Of a DNA stretch of 64,000 nucleotides, positions 1 through 11,430 are shown piece after piece (within the stretch, counting starts at the first letter, position 1; the number at the start of each line of letters is the position of its first letter). Origin of the DNA: Nymphaea colorata. Taxonomy: Eukaryota; Streptophyta; Magnoliopsida; Nymphaeales; Nymphaeaceae. The stretch spans positions 1,433,001 through 1,497,000 of the forward strand of contig NC_045142.1 in the NCBI RefSeq assembly GCF_008831285.2. The letters are read 5' to 3'. Position numbers and translations under genes: made by a program. The notes under the pieces were generated by a model. That model had not been told where the DNA came from. It worked only from the letters and a program-made list of their open reading frames with translations, and did not search any database.

Positions 1-344
1 GTAATTTAAAAAAAAATTGAGGTGGGGCGAGGGCCCATGCAGGCCATACTTTGGCTCCTCCCCTGACTGCTCCTACCCGGGGAAGAATTGTCAGCATTCG
101 GCGAGTCAGGGTCCCGCATACCGGGTAAAAGAATCGGTTGATGATTGGTAGAAAGTGAGCCATGCATGCTGATGAGTACAACAACCTGGAAGGAAGCGGC
201 CAGGATCTTGAAGTGATGAACGAGGCTGCGGTCCATGGTGAGAGACTGTAGAATGTTGAGATTACTTTGAATTCTGAAGGCCATGGCGAGAAAGATTCGG
301 ATAGACCCTCGCAATGTTAGAAATTTTTGTTGGATGGGTCAAAC

Positions 345-3300
345 TGATACGAGCCCACTTAGGACCCGCACTAGGACTAAGCAGGGGTTAGGCGAGACTA
401 GTGAGGTTAGGACGGAACCCTTAGAAATTCTTGGGTCCAACGTCCCAACAAATGAGAACATAGGAAATTCAGAACCTAGAGCGTTAGCAGTGGGAGGTGA
501 GGGTGGAATGGCAACGACTCTAGGATAGGTTTTCGAGCAAGGAAGGCCGGTACATCGAGATACCAGGGGCTAGGAAACCAAATTCCTAGGATTTGGTCCA
601 GGTTAGGCCTAAGTTTAGTTCTTGAGTCGAGTCCAAAACCCAAGTCCTTAGAGTCGGGTTTGCGCGAGTCTAGGGAGGTCATCTAGTCAAGTTGAGCCCA
701 GCTCGAGGAGGCTAGATGGGTGTGCTAAGCAAGTGGTTTCCAGCTTGAGCTCACATGGCTCAAGAGGAGTTTTTATTCAAGAGTTACACTTAGTGTTTGG
801 TTTTCTCTGTTCGATTTGATTACATATTCATTCATTCGCATAATTCCATTCATTACTTACCAAGTCGGGTTGTGACTTGGGATGATATCGCTTTTATTAT
901 GTTTATGCATTTCATTTTGAGTTTTGGGGCTGGATTCATGTTTGGGATCCAGATTTGAATACACTTGTATAAATTGAATTGGATCAAGGGACTGAGTATG
1001 CAATTTTGGGAATTTGAAATCATTTGATTTTTGCCTCTCTCTCTCCTCACGTTTCTCCTCTCTTCACGTCAATCCCTCTCTCCCTTGTCTTTCTTCTCCC
1101 CTCAACTCTCCTAAGACCAGCGTGCTGGCCCCTCTTCCCCCTCTTGTCTCCCTCTCCTCTCTTCTTCTTCCATCATCTCTCTCGTCATCCCCTCTTAGTC
1201 ACATTTATCTCCAACATTGAAGAAGAAGGAGCGGCAATTCCTCTAGGCGAGCCACGGCCCTAGGGGGATTTTCAACACTTCGACTTCACCTCGGATCTGC
1301 ATGCCTTGGGTGCAATTCCTCTGCCATATCAGAGGAGTTAGAGGCTCTAGACGCACAAAGGAGGCTGCGGTTTCATCTCTAGTAGCGCAGCAACCCATCG
1401 TGAATCAAGAAAGAAAGGTTAGTTCGTTCCCGTTTTGGAATTGTCTAAGTAACGTGTTGGCTTAGTTTAGTTTTGGATCCCTCGAGGGAGGGGTTGGAAC
1501 TCTTGAGTCACAGCCAAGATTCCATCATCTTCTTTGCGAGGAAGTCACTTCTAAACCAGGTTTTACAAGTCTTAGAAGGATTCCAAAGGAGACGCGCTTG
1601 CCAACGTTGAAAGAAAGTTCAAATTTGGTCTAGTAAGGGCCAAGCTTCTTCAAAGAGAAACACAGAACTTGCTAGAGTTTTTACTAGAAAATCAGTATTC
1701 CATCAACACGTTCCACGGTGAAATACCATCAAAGCCAACAAGGAAACATAGGAGAAAAATCAGCGCGAGAAAAGAAGAAGAACGCTGGTGGTTTCGCGTA
1801 GAACGGCCTAGGCGATTGCAAGCTCCAAGCCCCGGGAACTTCTGGTTTTCCGGCGACCTCTGCCATAATTCCGGCCACATTTTGGGGATTCTGGTCATCA
1901 TCACCCAAGGACCAAAGTGCCCTTACTTGCCACGAAGTGGGATCATCCTTGTCAAGGGTAATTCCGTCCAAAGTTACTCCAAGGGGATATCGCATGAAGA
2001 GGAGATTTTCTAGGCGAGAATTAAGGGATACTCCTACATTCTAGCTTCAAAAAGTGGTATGAGATCTATACCTCTTCCTTTCAATTAGTTCTCAGCCGTT
2101 CATCTTGATCAAGAGGAGATTCACTTCACATGGGAACCAGTTCTTAGCCCTTAATAATCTCCTACATTTGCTCTAATTGATTCCAAGAAAGCCACCTAGT
2201 GTAGTACCAACTTTTGATCCACATTTGGTGGAGATTGCTCAGAAAATTCAGGAACTATCAATCTTTCCTAACCCATAGATCCCTGCCACGTCCTATTCTT
2301 GAGCCTCACATGATTTAGGAACCACTCTTTTAGCTATTTCCCAGGCCATTAGTTAGATTTCCCCTCATTTGAGTCCCACGTCTCTAGTGTAAGCCCCTAG
2401 CTTCTCTCTATCTCATCATTGGATGACCCAACCTGTCCTAAATCACCCAACCCCATATTCCTTGCATCCAATCATCTAAGCTTAACCATACCTCACGCCC
2501 TTGTCCTAAGCTCACGTGATTCCATACCTCACACACATAGAACTTAAACCCTCTTAACCCGTAGAAGCTGTCCAAGCCCACGCCTCTCCCCCAACTGCCC
2601 TTAACCAGCCACACATAGGGGAATACCATAGCTCTATGACCGAGCTCACATCTCTTGACCGTAGCTAGGGCTATTCCCCAGCTCTAGACCGAGCCGACCT
2701 TGACCAGTTCCAGCAGCATCAAATCTTTTTGGCGTGCATCCTTGGGCTTCTTCACTTGTCGCCCAAGTGGTTTGAGGTCTACACCACATTAGGCCTCCTT
2801 CGTGCGCTGCCACGCACTCAGCCAGGGGGGGCTGAGCTAGGAGGCATCCCTTTTGCCTCACTTGGAGCCGAGGGCCCCTTCGGAAGCAGCTGAACCTTCC
2901 CTTGTTCCAGCTTGGTCTTCGGCACTGTCCGTGTGAAGGAAGGAAACACTTGCAATTGAACCAGCGTCGCCCTTGGCGTTGACGTCGTCTTCCTTTGAGA
3001 TGCTCCCATGGCAGCCGTCTTCTTGGTGTGACCACGGGCTAGCATTCTTCTAGAGCCACGGCAACCCTCTCACCTTCTGCACACATCAGAAAAGTGGTAG
3101 AATTCTGAAGTCTGAACGGCAAAGCGCAAGATCGCCTTGGAGAGGTACCGATTTTTCTATAAAACGGATTTGTTTAAGATTGAATATCCTTATTTGCTTT
3201 CGTTAGATTTTTCCAGATTTCTTGTAGTTTCTTGGAGGTCTTGTGCCTAAGATCCGGCTACAAGAGATCATTTGTGAGTGAGTCTAGTTTGCTTTACATC

Positions 3301-3435
3301 AATAATATTGGAGTCATTTTGCTTAGCATCGCTTTGATTCTTCCTAGTGTCTTAAGGACCCTCTACGAGGATCTTGGAGGAGTAGGATTGACTCTAGGAC
3401 TGAGCTGTCGCCTAAGCCGGAGTAAGATCCTACCA
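345..3435. mobile_element. Solo LTR, about 3.1 kb, inserted in NPF copy A
   Basis: The element begins TGATACGAGCCC and ends GATCCTACCA, so it has the TG...CA ends of an LTR. It is flanked by the 5-bp direct repeat CAAAC (340-344 and 3436-3440). Copies B and C carry the uninterrupted site (28137-28141 and 48802-48806), which proves an insertion. A TATA-like TATAAAAC at about 3157 lies 280 bp before the 3' end, where a plant LTR promoter is expected. No gag, pol or second LTR is visible inside. I infer a solo LTR from a large-LTR Gypsy element (Tekay/Del-like LTRs reach this size); a non-autonomous LARD-like element is the alternative. Polypyrimidine-rich sequence at 1035-1180 creates spurious ORFs. 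Confidence 0.72.
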
Positions 3436-3440
3436 CAAAC

Positions 3441-3590
3441 TATAGTTTCAAAATTTTAAAAGGGTACGAAATAGAAATTTTCAAATTTCTTATATATACT
3501 AAACTAAAATTTTTTAGATTTACATATAAATTTTTAAAATATAAAAGAGAACCAAAGCCCGGACCCCACCTTCCCTCCACCCCTGGGTAG
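3441..3590. mobile_element. MITE-like insertion splitting NPF segments b and c (copy A)
   Basis: This AT-rich stretch, ending in CCACCCCTGGGTAG, interrupts the coding sequence between LLPLWS and the IQSNLN segment. The same insert lies at about 28138-28285 in copy B and 48803-48952 in copy C. Its ends resemble the hAT MITEs elsewhere in the array, but its terminal repeats are weak. Confidence 0.5.
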
Positions 3591-4723
3591 ACCATAGAGG
3601 AAGCAGCTTGACTAGAGTATTGCGATCCTCAACCTCTTCAACAGTCTCCACGGCTTGGCAATTGAGCCGTCCGTATAAGTGTCACCCTTTGTTACCAGAG
3701 CTGCTTTGTTGATGAATCTGTATGAAACATATAAGAAATATGTTGAGCCAAACAATAAACTTCTCAAGTCTAGTTACAGGGGGCCTGCAAATGGGGAAGC
3801 CCAAGTTCGTGAATTGCAAATTTGGGGAAACAAGAAATCATGATTTCCGGTCAAGTAGAGAAGGATTTTGGCCAAGTTTTACTTAATCCTGATGTCGAAG
3901 TTCATTCTGAACTTAACCAAATCCTGATCTAAAGGTTCATTAGTTTATTGTTGGGATCAGATCGAATGGTATCTGTTGATTACAAGTCATGGAAGATGGC
4001 ATGACTGCCATTCATCCATAATTAGAAATGCCGGTCTTTTTCTAAAACGACCCAATAAAAACTTTAGAAACAACGAAAAGGGAAAAAACTGCCTTTTCAT
4101 CATTTAAAAAATCCCAAACGAATTTTCTTTCATTATTTTTGTTTTTTAAATATTGTTATAATATATTTATTTAAAATTTAAGTTAAATTATCTATTTTCA
4201 TTTTTGTCATTACTAAAAGAGCATTTTTATCATTTTATGAAATTATTTTTTATGTTTTCTTATTAGTTTTTATTTATATTACCTTTTCCTAATTTTTAGT
4301 TTTTTTTTATCATTTTCTTTAATTTTCAGCTTCCCTAAAAAATAGTCGAGAAAAAGTTTGGTGTTTGAAACCCATTAACAATATCTATATCTATAACCAC
4401 CACATATAAAAACATCGGCAAGACAAAGCCATTAGGTATGGCTATTCTCTCCACTCGCTTCCTTTGATGGTTTTGCTTGATTGCAAAGCGGGTAATGTAA
4501 ATTCTACTAGTGCGTAAAATTTTCATCCGCTAGTATGGTTAATGAAAAATGCCACTGATTAATAAAAAAAAGTTTTTTTTAGAACAAAAAAACTTTAAAA
4601 AATTAAGATATTAAAAAGAACATGTCTTTTTAAATAGTTTGCATTTGGGATATTAAAAAGAAAACATGTTTAAAACTTTTCGTATCATTCATAATGCCGC
4701 ATCATCTTTGCATTTGGGACAAT

Positions 4724-4941
4724 CGGGGACAAAGCGAGAAATTTGTCATGAGGGGGCAAATTAATGTTTCTAAATTTTGACATGGGTCGGAAAATCATTT
4801 TTTAAAATTTTTATATAGAACAAGTAAAGTTCTTTAAAAATTTACATGTTAATTTAAAAAAAAAAAAATTTGAGGTGGAGGCAGTGCCCATGACAGCACC
4901 GCCCCTCCTCCCCCCACCCTCCCACCTTGACTCCGCTCCTA
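4724..4941. mobile_element. hAT-type MITE in NPF copy A
   Basis: The element starts CGGGGACAAAGCGAGAAATT and ends CTTGACTCCGCTCCTAA, with a GACAAT repeat on both sides. The internal AT-rich core followed by a GAGGTGG motif is shared with the other MITEs in this gene. Copy B has it at 29425-29642; copy C keeps only about 98 bp at 50246-50343 after an internal deletion. Confidence 0.6.
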
Positions 4942-5532
4942 AAGACAATGACACAGCTAGTGAGGGAAAACTGAACTGCATGCCATGGCATCTTGTAAAG
5001 GGAGTCAAACACATGGACAATGTGTTGGACCCTGGACTTAGAGTGCGCCTATAATTCAAATTAAATTGGCAAATCATTGATCAAATTATACATGAAACTC
5101 TGCACTAAAGGTTTTTCTCTTGTGCACCAACTCCACGGTAATAGTCTTCCTCGCACTTGAACAGCTCTTCCTTTGCCTTGTGAGTGAGCCAAGCTAGCCA
5201 AAAGGCTACCCCTTACTCTCACATCCCGGTAGTGCCATTTGCCTATGACAAACAACGTGAAGCTGATGGCGTTGAGCATTGCACAGGTGATGTACCCCCA
5301 GCCCACATTGGTGTCCAGAACGTACGATCGCAGTGAATGTGTCACGTATCGCGTAGTCGTAAAAAAGAACCAGTTAACAAACACTTTTTGGCCCCTGCTC
5401 TTGTCAAACTGGTACACGCCGACCATGATGAAGGTAAAGGTTGTCCTGGCTACACGGAGTGTGACCACTGCAAAGGCTAAGCACAGCAGGATGAACTGAG
5501 TCGACATGAGCTCAGTATATAGTTACAGGAAG

Positions 5533-5727
5533 CAGGGGTGAAACAAAAAATTTTTCATAAGGGAGAGCCGAATTAAAGTTTCTAAATTTTGACTAGGATT
5601 GAAATATCATTTTTTTTTAAATTTTATATGAAACAAGTATATTCTAAAATTAACATATAATTTTTTTAAATAAAAAATTTGAGGTGGGGCCAAGGCCCAA
5701 GTGAGTCCTACCTTGGCTCTGCCCTTG
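5533..5727. mobile_element. hAT-type MITE with 8-bp target duplication (copy A)
   Basis: This 195-bp element has ends CAGGGGTGAAAC and GGCTCTGCCCTTG (imperfect inverted repeats). It is flanked by ACAGGAAG (5525-5532) and ACAGGCAG (5728-5735). An 8-bp duplication and CAGGG-type ends are typical of the hAT superfamily. Confidence 0.72.
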
Positions 5728-5780
5728 ACAGGCAGGTGTAGCAAAGGATGGAACTACTGACACAAATGTATCATCAGCAT

Positions 5781-5987
5781 TAAGGGTGGGTATCGGGCTA
5801 GGCTGGGCCCGGTCCGACCCGACCCGTTTAAAAATTTAAAAATATTTTTTTAATTATAAAGTAAATTTTTAATTATAAAATAAATTTTTTAAATATACAA
5901 TATATTTGTTAATAATAATTATATATTATTAAAAAAAATTAAAAAATTTATTTGGCCTATCGGGCCCGGCCCAACGCCCAGGCCTAA
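5781..5987. mobile_element. Short GGGCCCGG-ended repeat with AT-rich core (copy A)
   Basis: The element has G+C-rich ends (GGGTGGGTATCGGGC at one side, CGGGCCCGGCCCAACGCC at the other) around a nearly pure A/T core. It is flanked by TCAGCAT and TCAGCGT, which may be a decayed 8-bp duplication. Copy B has it at 30268-30478. I infer a hAT-like MITE. Confidence 0.55.
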
Positions 5988-6267
5988 TCAGCGTATTAGG
6001 CAGAGTGCTCCATTTTGGTGTTAATGAACCTAATATAAAAACTTTTTTCCTGGCACACTGTAATGAATAACATGGCCGAACAGGGCCATCTTCACCCACA
6101 TGCCTCAGCATACTCACCGTCATGGCTTGCTATGGAATGTGTAAATAAGGGTAGGCAAGGAAAACTTAAGCCTTCACTCTTTTTTTAAACAAGTTTGAAA
6201 GAAAACTTAGGCCACAACCGGAGGGTAATTTGGTTATTATGTCATTCCATTGTCCTAAGTGGAACTA

Positions 6268-6680
6268 GGGTTGGGTATTGGGCCAGGCTGGACCAGCCTA
6301 AAGCTCCACAAAGCTGGCTCGAATACACCCAAAGATATTGATGGCTGCTCAAGGCGAGCAATTATCAGGCTGGGTCAGACCATCAACTTTATGCCTGTTC
6401 AGTATCTTATTTGATGTTCATCCTTATTTAAAACTATCAACATTATCAAGAGTTTCTAAGAAAGTGTTCGGGGATGTGCTAACAATTTTTAAGGAATCCA
6501 TTATGAATCTAGTAACTCTAGATCTCCTACCCCAAGCTCCATTAAGAACAAACTCAGCTCGAGATTGACTTATCTCTTAAATGAGTCAAGTTCTAGCCAA
6601 AATTGAAGCCAAATAGTTAAAATGAGTGGAGCTCACTTAAGCTTGGATTAACCACAGTACAAGTAAGCCTGGGCCACGGG
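6268..6680. repeat. NPF upstream flank shared by copies A, B and C
   Basis: This flank (copy B about 30755-31190, copy C about 51055-51305) contains GGGTTGGGTATTGGGCCAGG and a plus-strand open stretch. The open stretch is kept in all three copies but has no recognised domain. In copy C it runs directly into the Copia gag remnant. In copy A homology stops at about 6680. Confidence 0.5.
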
Positions 6681-6691
6681 CGGGGTATCCA

Positions 6692-6724
6692 CGCAAGGGA
6701 TGGTTGGTTTTTTCACCTCTTATC
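6692..6724 (+). repeat. 33-bp direct repeat, left copy
   Basis: This 33-bp sequence, starting CGCAAGGGATGGTTGG, recurs exactly at 9406-9438. The two copies bound about 2.7 kb that is absent from the paralogous place in copy B. It is far longer than any transposon target duplication and may mark template-switch repair. Confidence 0.65.
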
Positions 6725-7754
6725 ACCGCTTTGGAACATCCCCCTGCAGTCCATGAAGATGATGTATAATTGCATGAAACGACTTTTGGACTATAACCCT
6801 TTGTTTTGGGCATAAGGTTATTTTTGTGAATGCCAACCACGGATTCAACGCTTTCTGGTCCATAGTTCCAACGTTCATTTTTGCATCTGTCAGAGGATTG
6901 AACTAAGCATTTGAGTTTTGGCAATGGCACAGCCAATTCCAGATCCTCCAACTTCCTTTTCTTGTTCCAGTCCGCAGCAAGAAGAGGACATGATAAACCA
7001 TTGACAGCTACACTGAAATATTGGAAGGAAACACTGTCATTAGGCTGGCTTTCTCAGGCATGCAGTGTGGTTTTGCATGATACAAAAAAGCACCAAAAGA
7101 AAGAAATCGAAATTGCAGCTTGGAATGCTGGAAGTGTAATATTGTGTTCCAAAGTGACTATGTTCTATGCAAGCTGTTCTGGTTTCTACTCCACCAATGA
7201 CCATACTTCATAGGAGAAATGGGACGATAGTTGCATTTTGTAGCGTACCATGTTTCTACCTGTCTTTTATCGAACTTCATATTGTATCTTCAATACAAAG
7301 CACATGCACATGAAAAGAAAGATTAATGGACAAAATATCTCTTCCACGTTTGCTTTCCCTCTAATTGATATCTGCTACAATAATGCACCTGAACGCTGAA
7401 AAAATTAATCCCCCACAGAATGGGCCACCTTGAATAAACCATAAAATGCATAAGCTAACCAAAAATATCCAGGAAGTATGTGCAGGAGCTACAGAAAGTA
7501 TGGACCTCCACTGAGATACAGAACACACTTAGAGTTATAATTTGACTGGTTGGCCGTAGAAAACTGAGAGTACTAATATACATGCTAACAGTAATAATAG
7601 CAAAAGGATACAAACGTAGACAAATAATTTGTCAGCAATTATTACAACTTTGAAAGCTGACGTTCTGGTTGATAGTTTAATACTACACATACAACGTACC
7701 AAAAGATATTTATTTATGTATTTTTATGACAGTTAATTCTTACCAGGGCGACTT

Positions 7755-9331
7755 ACATGCCGTTCTTCAAGCATCTCAATCATGTTCGATGGACCGGGTA
7801 TCTGGACATGCAAACCACGTAGACCAACTACCCCACTGCCGTGAGTAATCAGTAGCTAGGATAATAATATAATGCATCGACATTTATTTTGTACTAACTG
7901 GTGAAGCTAAAAAGGATTGAAACAATCAGCTGAAATGGGAAACACTTGCTGCATCATGAGGATGGCCTTTACTCCTTGAGTTTTGTTCTAAACACCTCAT
8001 TATCTACTAAGTAGCATTCAGACCAAACGACTCATTAGGGTCTGTTTGGCAACATTCTGTTACTGTTCCATGAATATGCCTTAAAAGGAGCAGATTCATA
8101 GAACATTAACATTCATGAAACACTTGCTAGTGTTACATGAATCCGGTCCATTTTTTGGAGCAAATTCATGGGACAGTGACAGTGCTACTGTTGCCAAACG
8201 GCCCTTATAATCTGACTATGTGCCTCTGTCTCTAACTAAAACTCCGTCCAAGCAAATCTTAGAGAAGCATAAATTTTTACAAGGCATTAACGTAAGCAGG
8301 AAAACGTAAGAAAACCTACATGAATAGGGATGTTATGAACCGTTGGCAGCATATGATAACCACCATAAACTACCAAGATGCGAAATTCTTGTTGCCAACA
8401 TCCCAGAGTCTGGATGGTTAGTAACTTAGTATAACCTTCGAATCAAATTCTTATATCCTCCCCCTACCCGGAGGTTGTCCATTAAAACCTATCACAGAGG
8501 CAACCAAAGACATTTAGATGAGGCCTATTTGATTCGTAATATTGCAATCCGTACGCCAGGTGCAGCATTCTCATACACGGCATTGACATTTCAGAACACA
8601 ATGGGAAGGTCCGACTAGATCCAACAAATCCCATTTAACAGCCTCAAAAAAAAATTTAGACCACCTTCAAGCCCTCAATGCCAGCACTAAGATCAAGCTG
8701 AACACAATTGCAACCACATGTTGCGCCTCATTATTTCGCGCTTCTGATGAAATCTAGGAGGCAGGATAGTTCTTTTCAGCTATCGTTGTAATGAAAATTG
8801 TTCAATTTTTGAAGACAAAGTCTCCTACCTACACCATCATCAGAGATTCAAAATCAACAAACACAATTTATGCCCAAATCACAAATTTTCTCACTAGGTT
8901 ACTTGATTTTCCCATGACACACAGGGGTGAACGTTACAAACGATTAAGGAGCAACCCAAAAGATAACATATTACCATTTGATGGAATTTTCCTACATGAT
9001 GGAAGAACGAAAAAAAAAAAAACACAGGGAAAGCAGTGAAAAACCAGAAGATTTATCGCAGTAACACCCATCATAATGCAGAATACCAAAATCAGAACTC
9101 AAAGGAAAACCCCAAACGATCAACCAAGAGGATATCCACGGGACGCCGGTGGAATCGATAACCTCCCATGGAAATCAAACAAAAGATTCAAGGGAAAAGT
9201 ACCATTAAGGAGCTAAATTTACCGGAGACCTCTCCTTACTCCAGCATGCATAATAAACAAGTAAATCGACAAAACAAACATGTGAGCATAGAATCAACCT
9301 GAAAACCTCATCTGGGTTGTCGTTCTTTTCC
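7755..9331 (-). CDS. Candidate spliced gene, function unknown (first two exons)
   Basis: The minus strand has an ATG at 9331 followed by MEKNDNPDEVF and a TTTTCAG/GTTGAT donor near 9297. About 1.45 kb further on, an acceptor (ACTCACGGCAG) near 7834 opens an exon reading GVVGLRGLHVQIPGPSN, then MIEMLEERH, ending at a good GTAAGT donor at about 7755. The codon phases fit exactly: two bases from exon 1 and one from exon 2 make a Ser codon. A possible third exon starts after CTCAG near 7512 in the right phase, encodes a hydrophobic stretch and then stops; this is weak. I do not recognise the protein. The two clean splice sites in phase are the only evidence. The 1.45-kb intron holds a hAT MITE (8036-8206). 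The block is bounded by 33-bp direct repeats. Confidence 0.4.
8036..8206. mobile_element. hAT-type MITE with 18-bp terminal inverted repeats
   Basis: The ends are TAGGGTCTGTTTGGCAACA and TGTTGCCAAACGGCCCT, which are imperfect inverted repeats of about 18 bp. The 170-bp body repeats the motif CATGAA on both strands. Related but more decayed copies lie at 26905-27055, 47632-47785 and 56521-56670. Confidence 0.7.
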
Positions 9332-9405
9332 ATGAATCTTGTCACCACCAAAAGACCAAGAATCGACTCTGACTCTTCTCAAGTCACCTAATCATCCTTC
9401 CGCTC

Positions 9406-9438
9406 CGCAAGGGATGGTTGGTTTTTTCACCTCTTATC
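9406..9438 (+). repeat. 33-bp direct repeat, right copy
   Basis: This is identical to 6692-6724. It lies just upstream of the start codon of the candidate minus-strand gene at 9331. Confidence 0.65.
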
Positions 9439-9868
<430 letters not shown>

Positions 9869-10051
9869 GACCTTCTAAAGTTTGTTTAGAGTGATAATAA
9901 ATGAGCTGATGTCCAAGTTTTTGAAGAACAAGAACGTATTGCAGTGCTAAAAGAAAGACCAGCTTGTATTGTCAATGTCGATAGCCTCCTGCGCGCTTTT
10001 TTCTTAATCTAATTTCCCTGCACCCACAGAAGGCAAGAATATAGTCAATAC

Positions 10052-10103
10052 GAGCATGTGAGTGATATTCAGACAATGAGCATGTGAGTGATATTCAGAC
10101 AAT
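10052..10103 (+). repeat. 26-bp sequence in two tandem copies
   Basis: GAGCATGTGAGTGATATTCA followed by GACAAT occurs twice in a row. No further function is visible in 9867-10472. Confidence 0.7.
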
Positions 10104-10472
10104 GCACACATGGTTGACACAACCCCTCAGATGAAATTTGCCTTCCAGCACAGTGGAGGCATCAAGTTCATTAGTCATACCATTACTTGCTTAGAGAGTA
10201 TACGAACATTACTTCCATGAACTATGATTAAGATGATGTATTCTAGAACTTAGATTCCTATTGAACAGGAGATTCAAGGACAATATCTGCATCTGGTTCA
10301 TGTTTAGTCAACATGTAAGTGGCAAGTTTCATTAATTTTTAGTGAAATATGTACAAAACATGGTTAATTTCTTTCATTTATTTAAGTGTAGACTACATTG
10401 GAAACATGAAGTTAAATGAAAGAACTTAAACATAAAAATATGTTTTTTTATATCACCAACATCCTTCATACC

Positions 10473-11037
10473 TCAACCTCCTCTTTCTATTGCCCGTTGC
10501 CTGAGGAAATCTCTGATGAGTCTCTCTGCTCTAGCGAACAGTTCGTCCGCTTCTTCTACCTCCTCTTCCACCCAAGTGTGATCACTAGAAATGGTTGGAA
10601 TCTCTATCTCACCATCTCCTTCTTCTACCTCCTCTTCCACCCAAGTGTGATCACTAGAAATGGTTGGAATCTCTATCTCACCATCTCCTTCTTCTACCTC
10701 CTCTTCCACCCAAGTGTGATCACTAGAAATGGTTGGAATCTCTATCTCACCATCTCCTTCTTCTTTGTTATCTCCTGTAAACGACAGCAAAAGTCATAGT
10801 AAGCATAAAGAATTTTGTTAATAAAAATCAACTAAAACAAATTATATAGTGAAGCTGAATGATAATAAGAGAAAATGATATACCGTGGGGTTTGCCGCCA
10901 ATGCAGAGGTGGCACAATGCAAGAATGAGGGCAAGCACCACAATGACCAAGGTTATGGCGCAGACTAGAAGCACGAAAAGAGTCATGTGTCCGATTCTGT
11001 CGTAGTGTAGAAGCACACCAAGAGCCAGTTTTTCCAT
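10473..11037 (-). CDS. Small membrane protein with acidic repeats and DUF761-like C-terminus (two exons, 151 aa)
   Basis: Exon 1 is 11037-10884 and exon 2 is 10774-10473, with a 109-bp intron. The donor is CACG/GTATATC and the acceptor TTTACAG/GAG; the phases join to a Gly codon and keep one frame to the TGA at 10473-10475. Residues 18-45 are a strong hydrophobic segment (MTLFVLLVCAITLVIVVLAL), so the protein probably sits in a membrane. Residues about 56-124 are three copies of a 23-residue acidic repeat containing GEIEIPTISSDHTW. The end, EADELFARAERLIRDFLRQ, resembles the DUF761 motif of plant proteins (pattern DEL..RAE.FI..F..Q). Family members are plant-specific and poorly characterised. 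There are no stops or frameshifts, so this is the most credible intact gene in the window. The DUF761 call is by pattern only. Confidence 0.72.
10551..10757 (-). repeat. 69-bp in-frame tandem repeat, three copies
   Basis: The repeat starts at 10551, 10620 and 10689, with a period of 69 bp (23 codons). The copies appear identical at the DNA level, so the expansion is recent or homogenised. It lies inside the DUF761-like gene. Confidence 0.9.
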
Positions 11038-11129
11038 TCTGTAAGAAACAAGTAAAGTGGTTTAAAATATATAATAAATACTTATTTTAAAAAAAAAGAG
11101 TTTGCAAGCTAAAATTTTCTTTTAAAAGT

Positions 11130-11280
11130 TTCTTCGTGCGTTTGATGGCCAGGAAAAACACTATTCATTGGGTTTTTTTTTTTTCTTTTCTGTACGGTTT
11201 CAACCAGCGTTATCAAACACTGGAAACTTTCACTCGCTCAAAATTGATTTCCAGGGTAAATTTACCCTGGCAAAAAAGTC
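11130..11280. repeat. Foldback-type sequence with a perfect 20-bp palindrome
   Basis: CCAGGGTAAATTTACCCTGG at 11251-11270 is its own reverse complement. Just upstream, GCGTTTGATGGCCAGG and CCAGCGTTATCAAAC form imperfect inverted ends, suggesting a decayed MITE. Confidence 0.5.
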
Positions 11281-11430
11281 GACCCGTGAGGGTCCGACCT
11301 TTTTCTGACGATTTTTTTGTTGCCCGTTAGTGCTTCTTCCATCGTATTCCTCTTCCATAGTCAATAAGGTTGTGGGCAACAGTGATACTTGGTTGCGGGA
11401 AAAATGTTCATGTTTTAGTAACCTCAAAAC

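Larger units (their letters stand above)
1..5517 (-). pseudogene. NPF (NRT1/PTR) transporter pseudogene, copy A, partial at left edge
   Basis: This is a decayed member of the plant NRT1/PTR family, proton-coupled membrane transporters of nitrate, peptides and other solutes. Segment a (5517 to about 5095) encodes the middle of the protein: QFILLCLAFAVVTL, then the family hallmark YQFDKSRGQ, NWFFF, and GKWHYRDVRVRGSLLASLA. A frameshift follows, after which EEDYYRGVGAQEK continues in another frame. Segment b (3717 to about 3591) starts after a good acceptor (TTTCATACAG) with FINKAALVTKGDTYTDGSIAKPWRL; a small deletion then shifts the frame before VEEVEDRNTLVKLLPLWS. Segment c (about 314-60) reads IQSNLNILQSLTMDRSL. 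A MITE separates b from c, and a 3.1-kb solo LTR sits at its edge. Another MITE ends segment c at the window edge, and the C-terminal part lies outside. The N-terminal exons were not found. Family assignment is firm; substrate and subfamily (possibly NPF2-like) are inference. Confidence 0.8.

Noticed and set aside
1014-1263. ORFs of about 70-80 codons in a serine/proline/leucine-rich frame
   Set aside because: They lie in a polypyrimidine tract within the solo LTR and resemble no protein.
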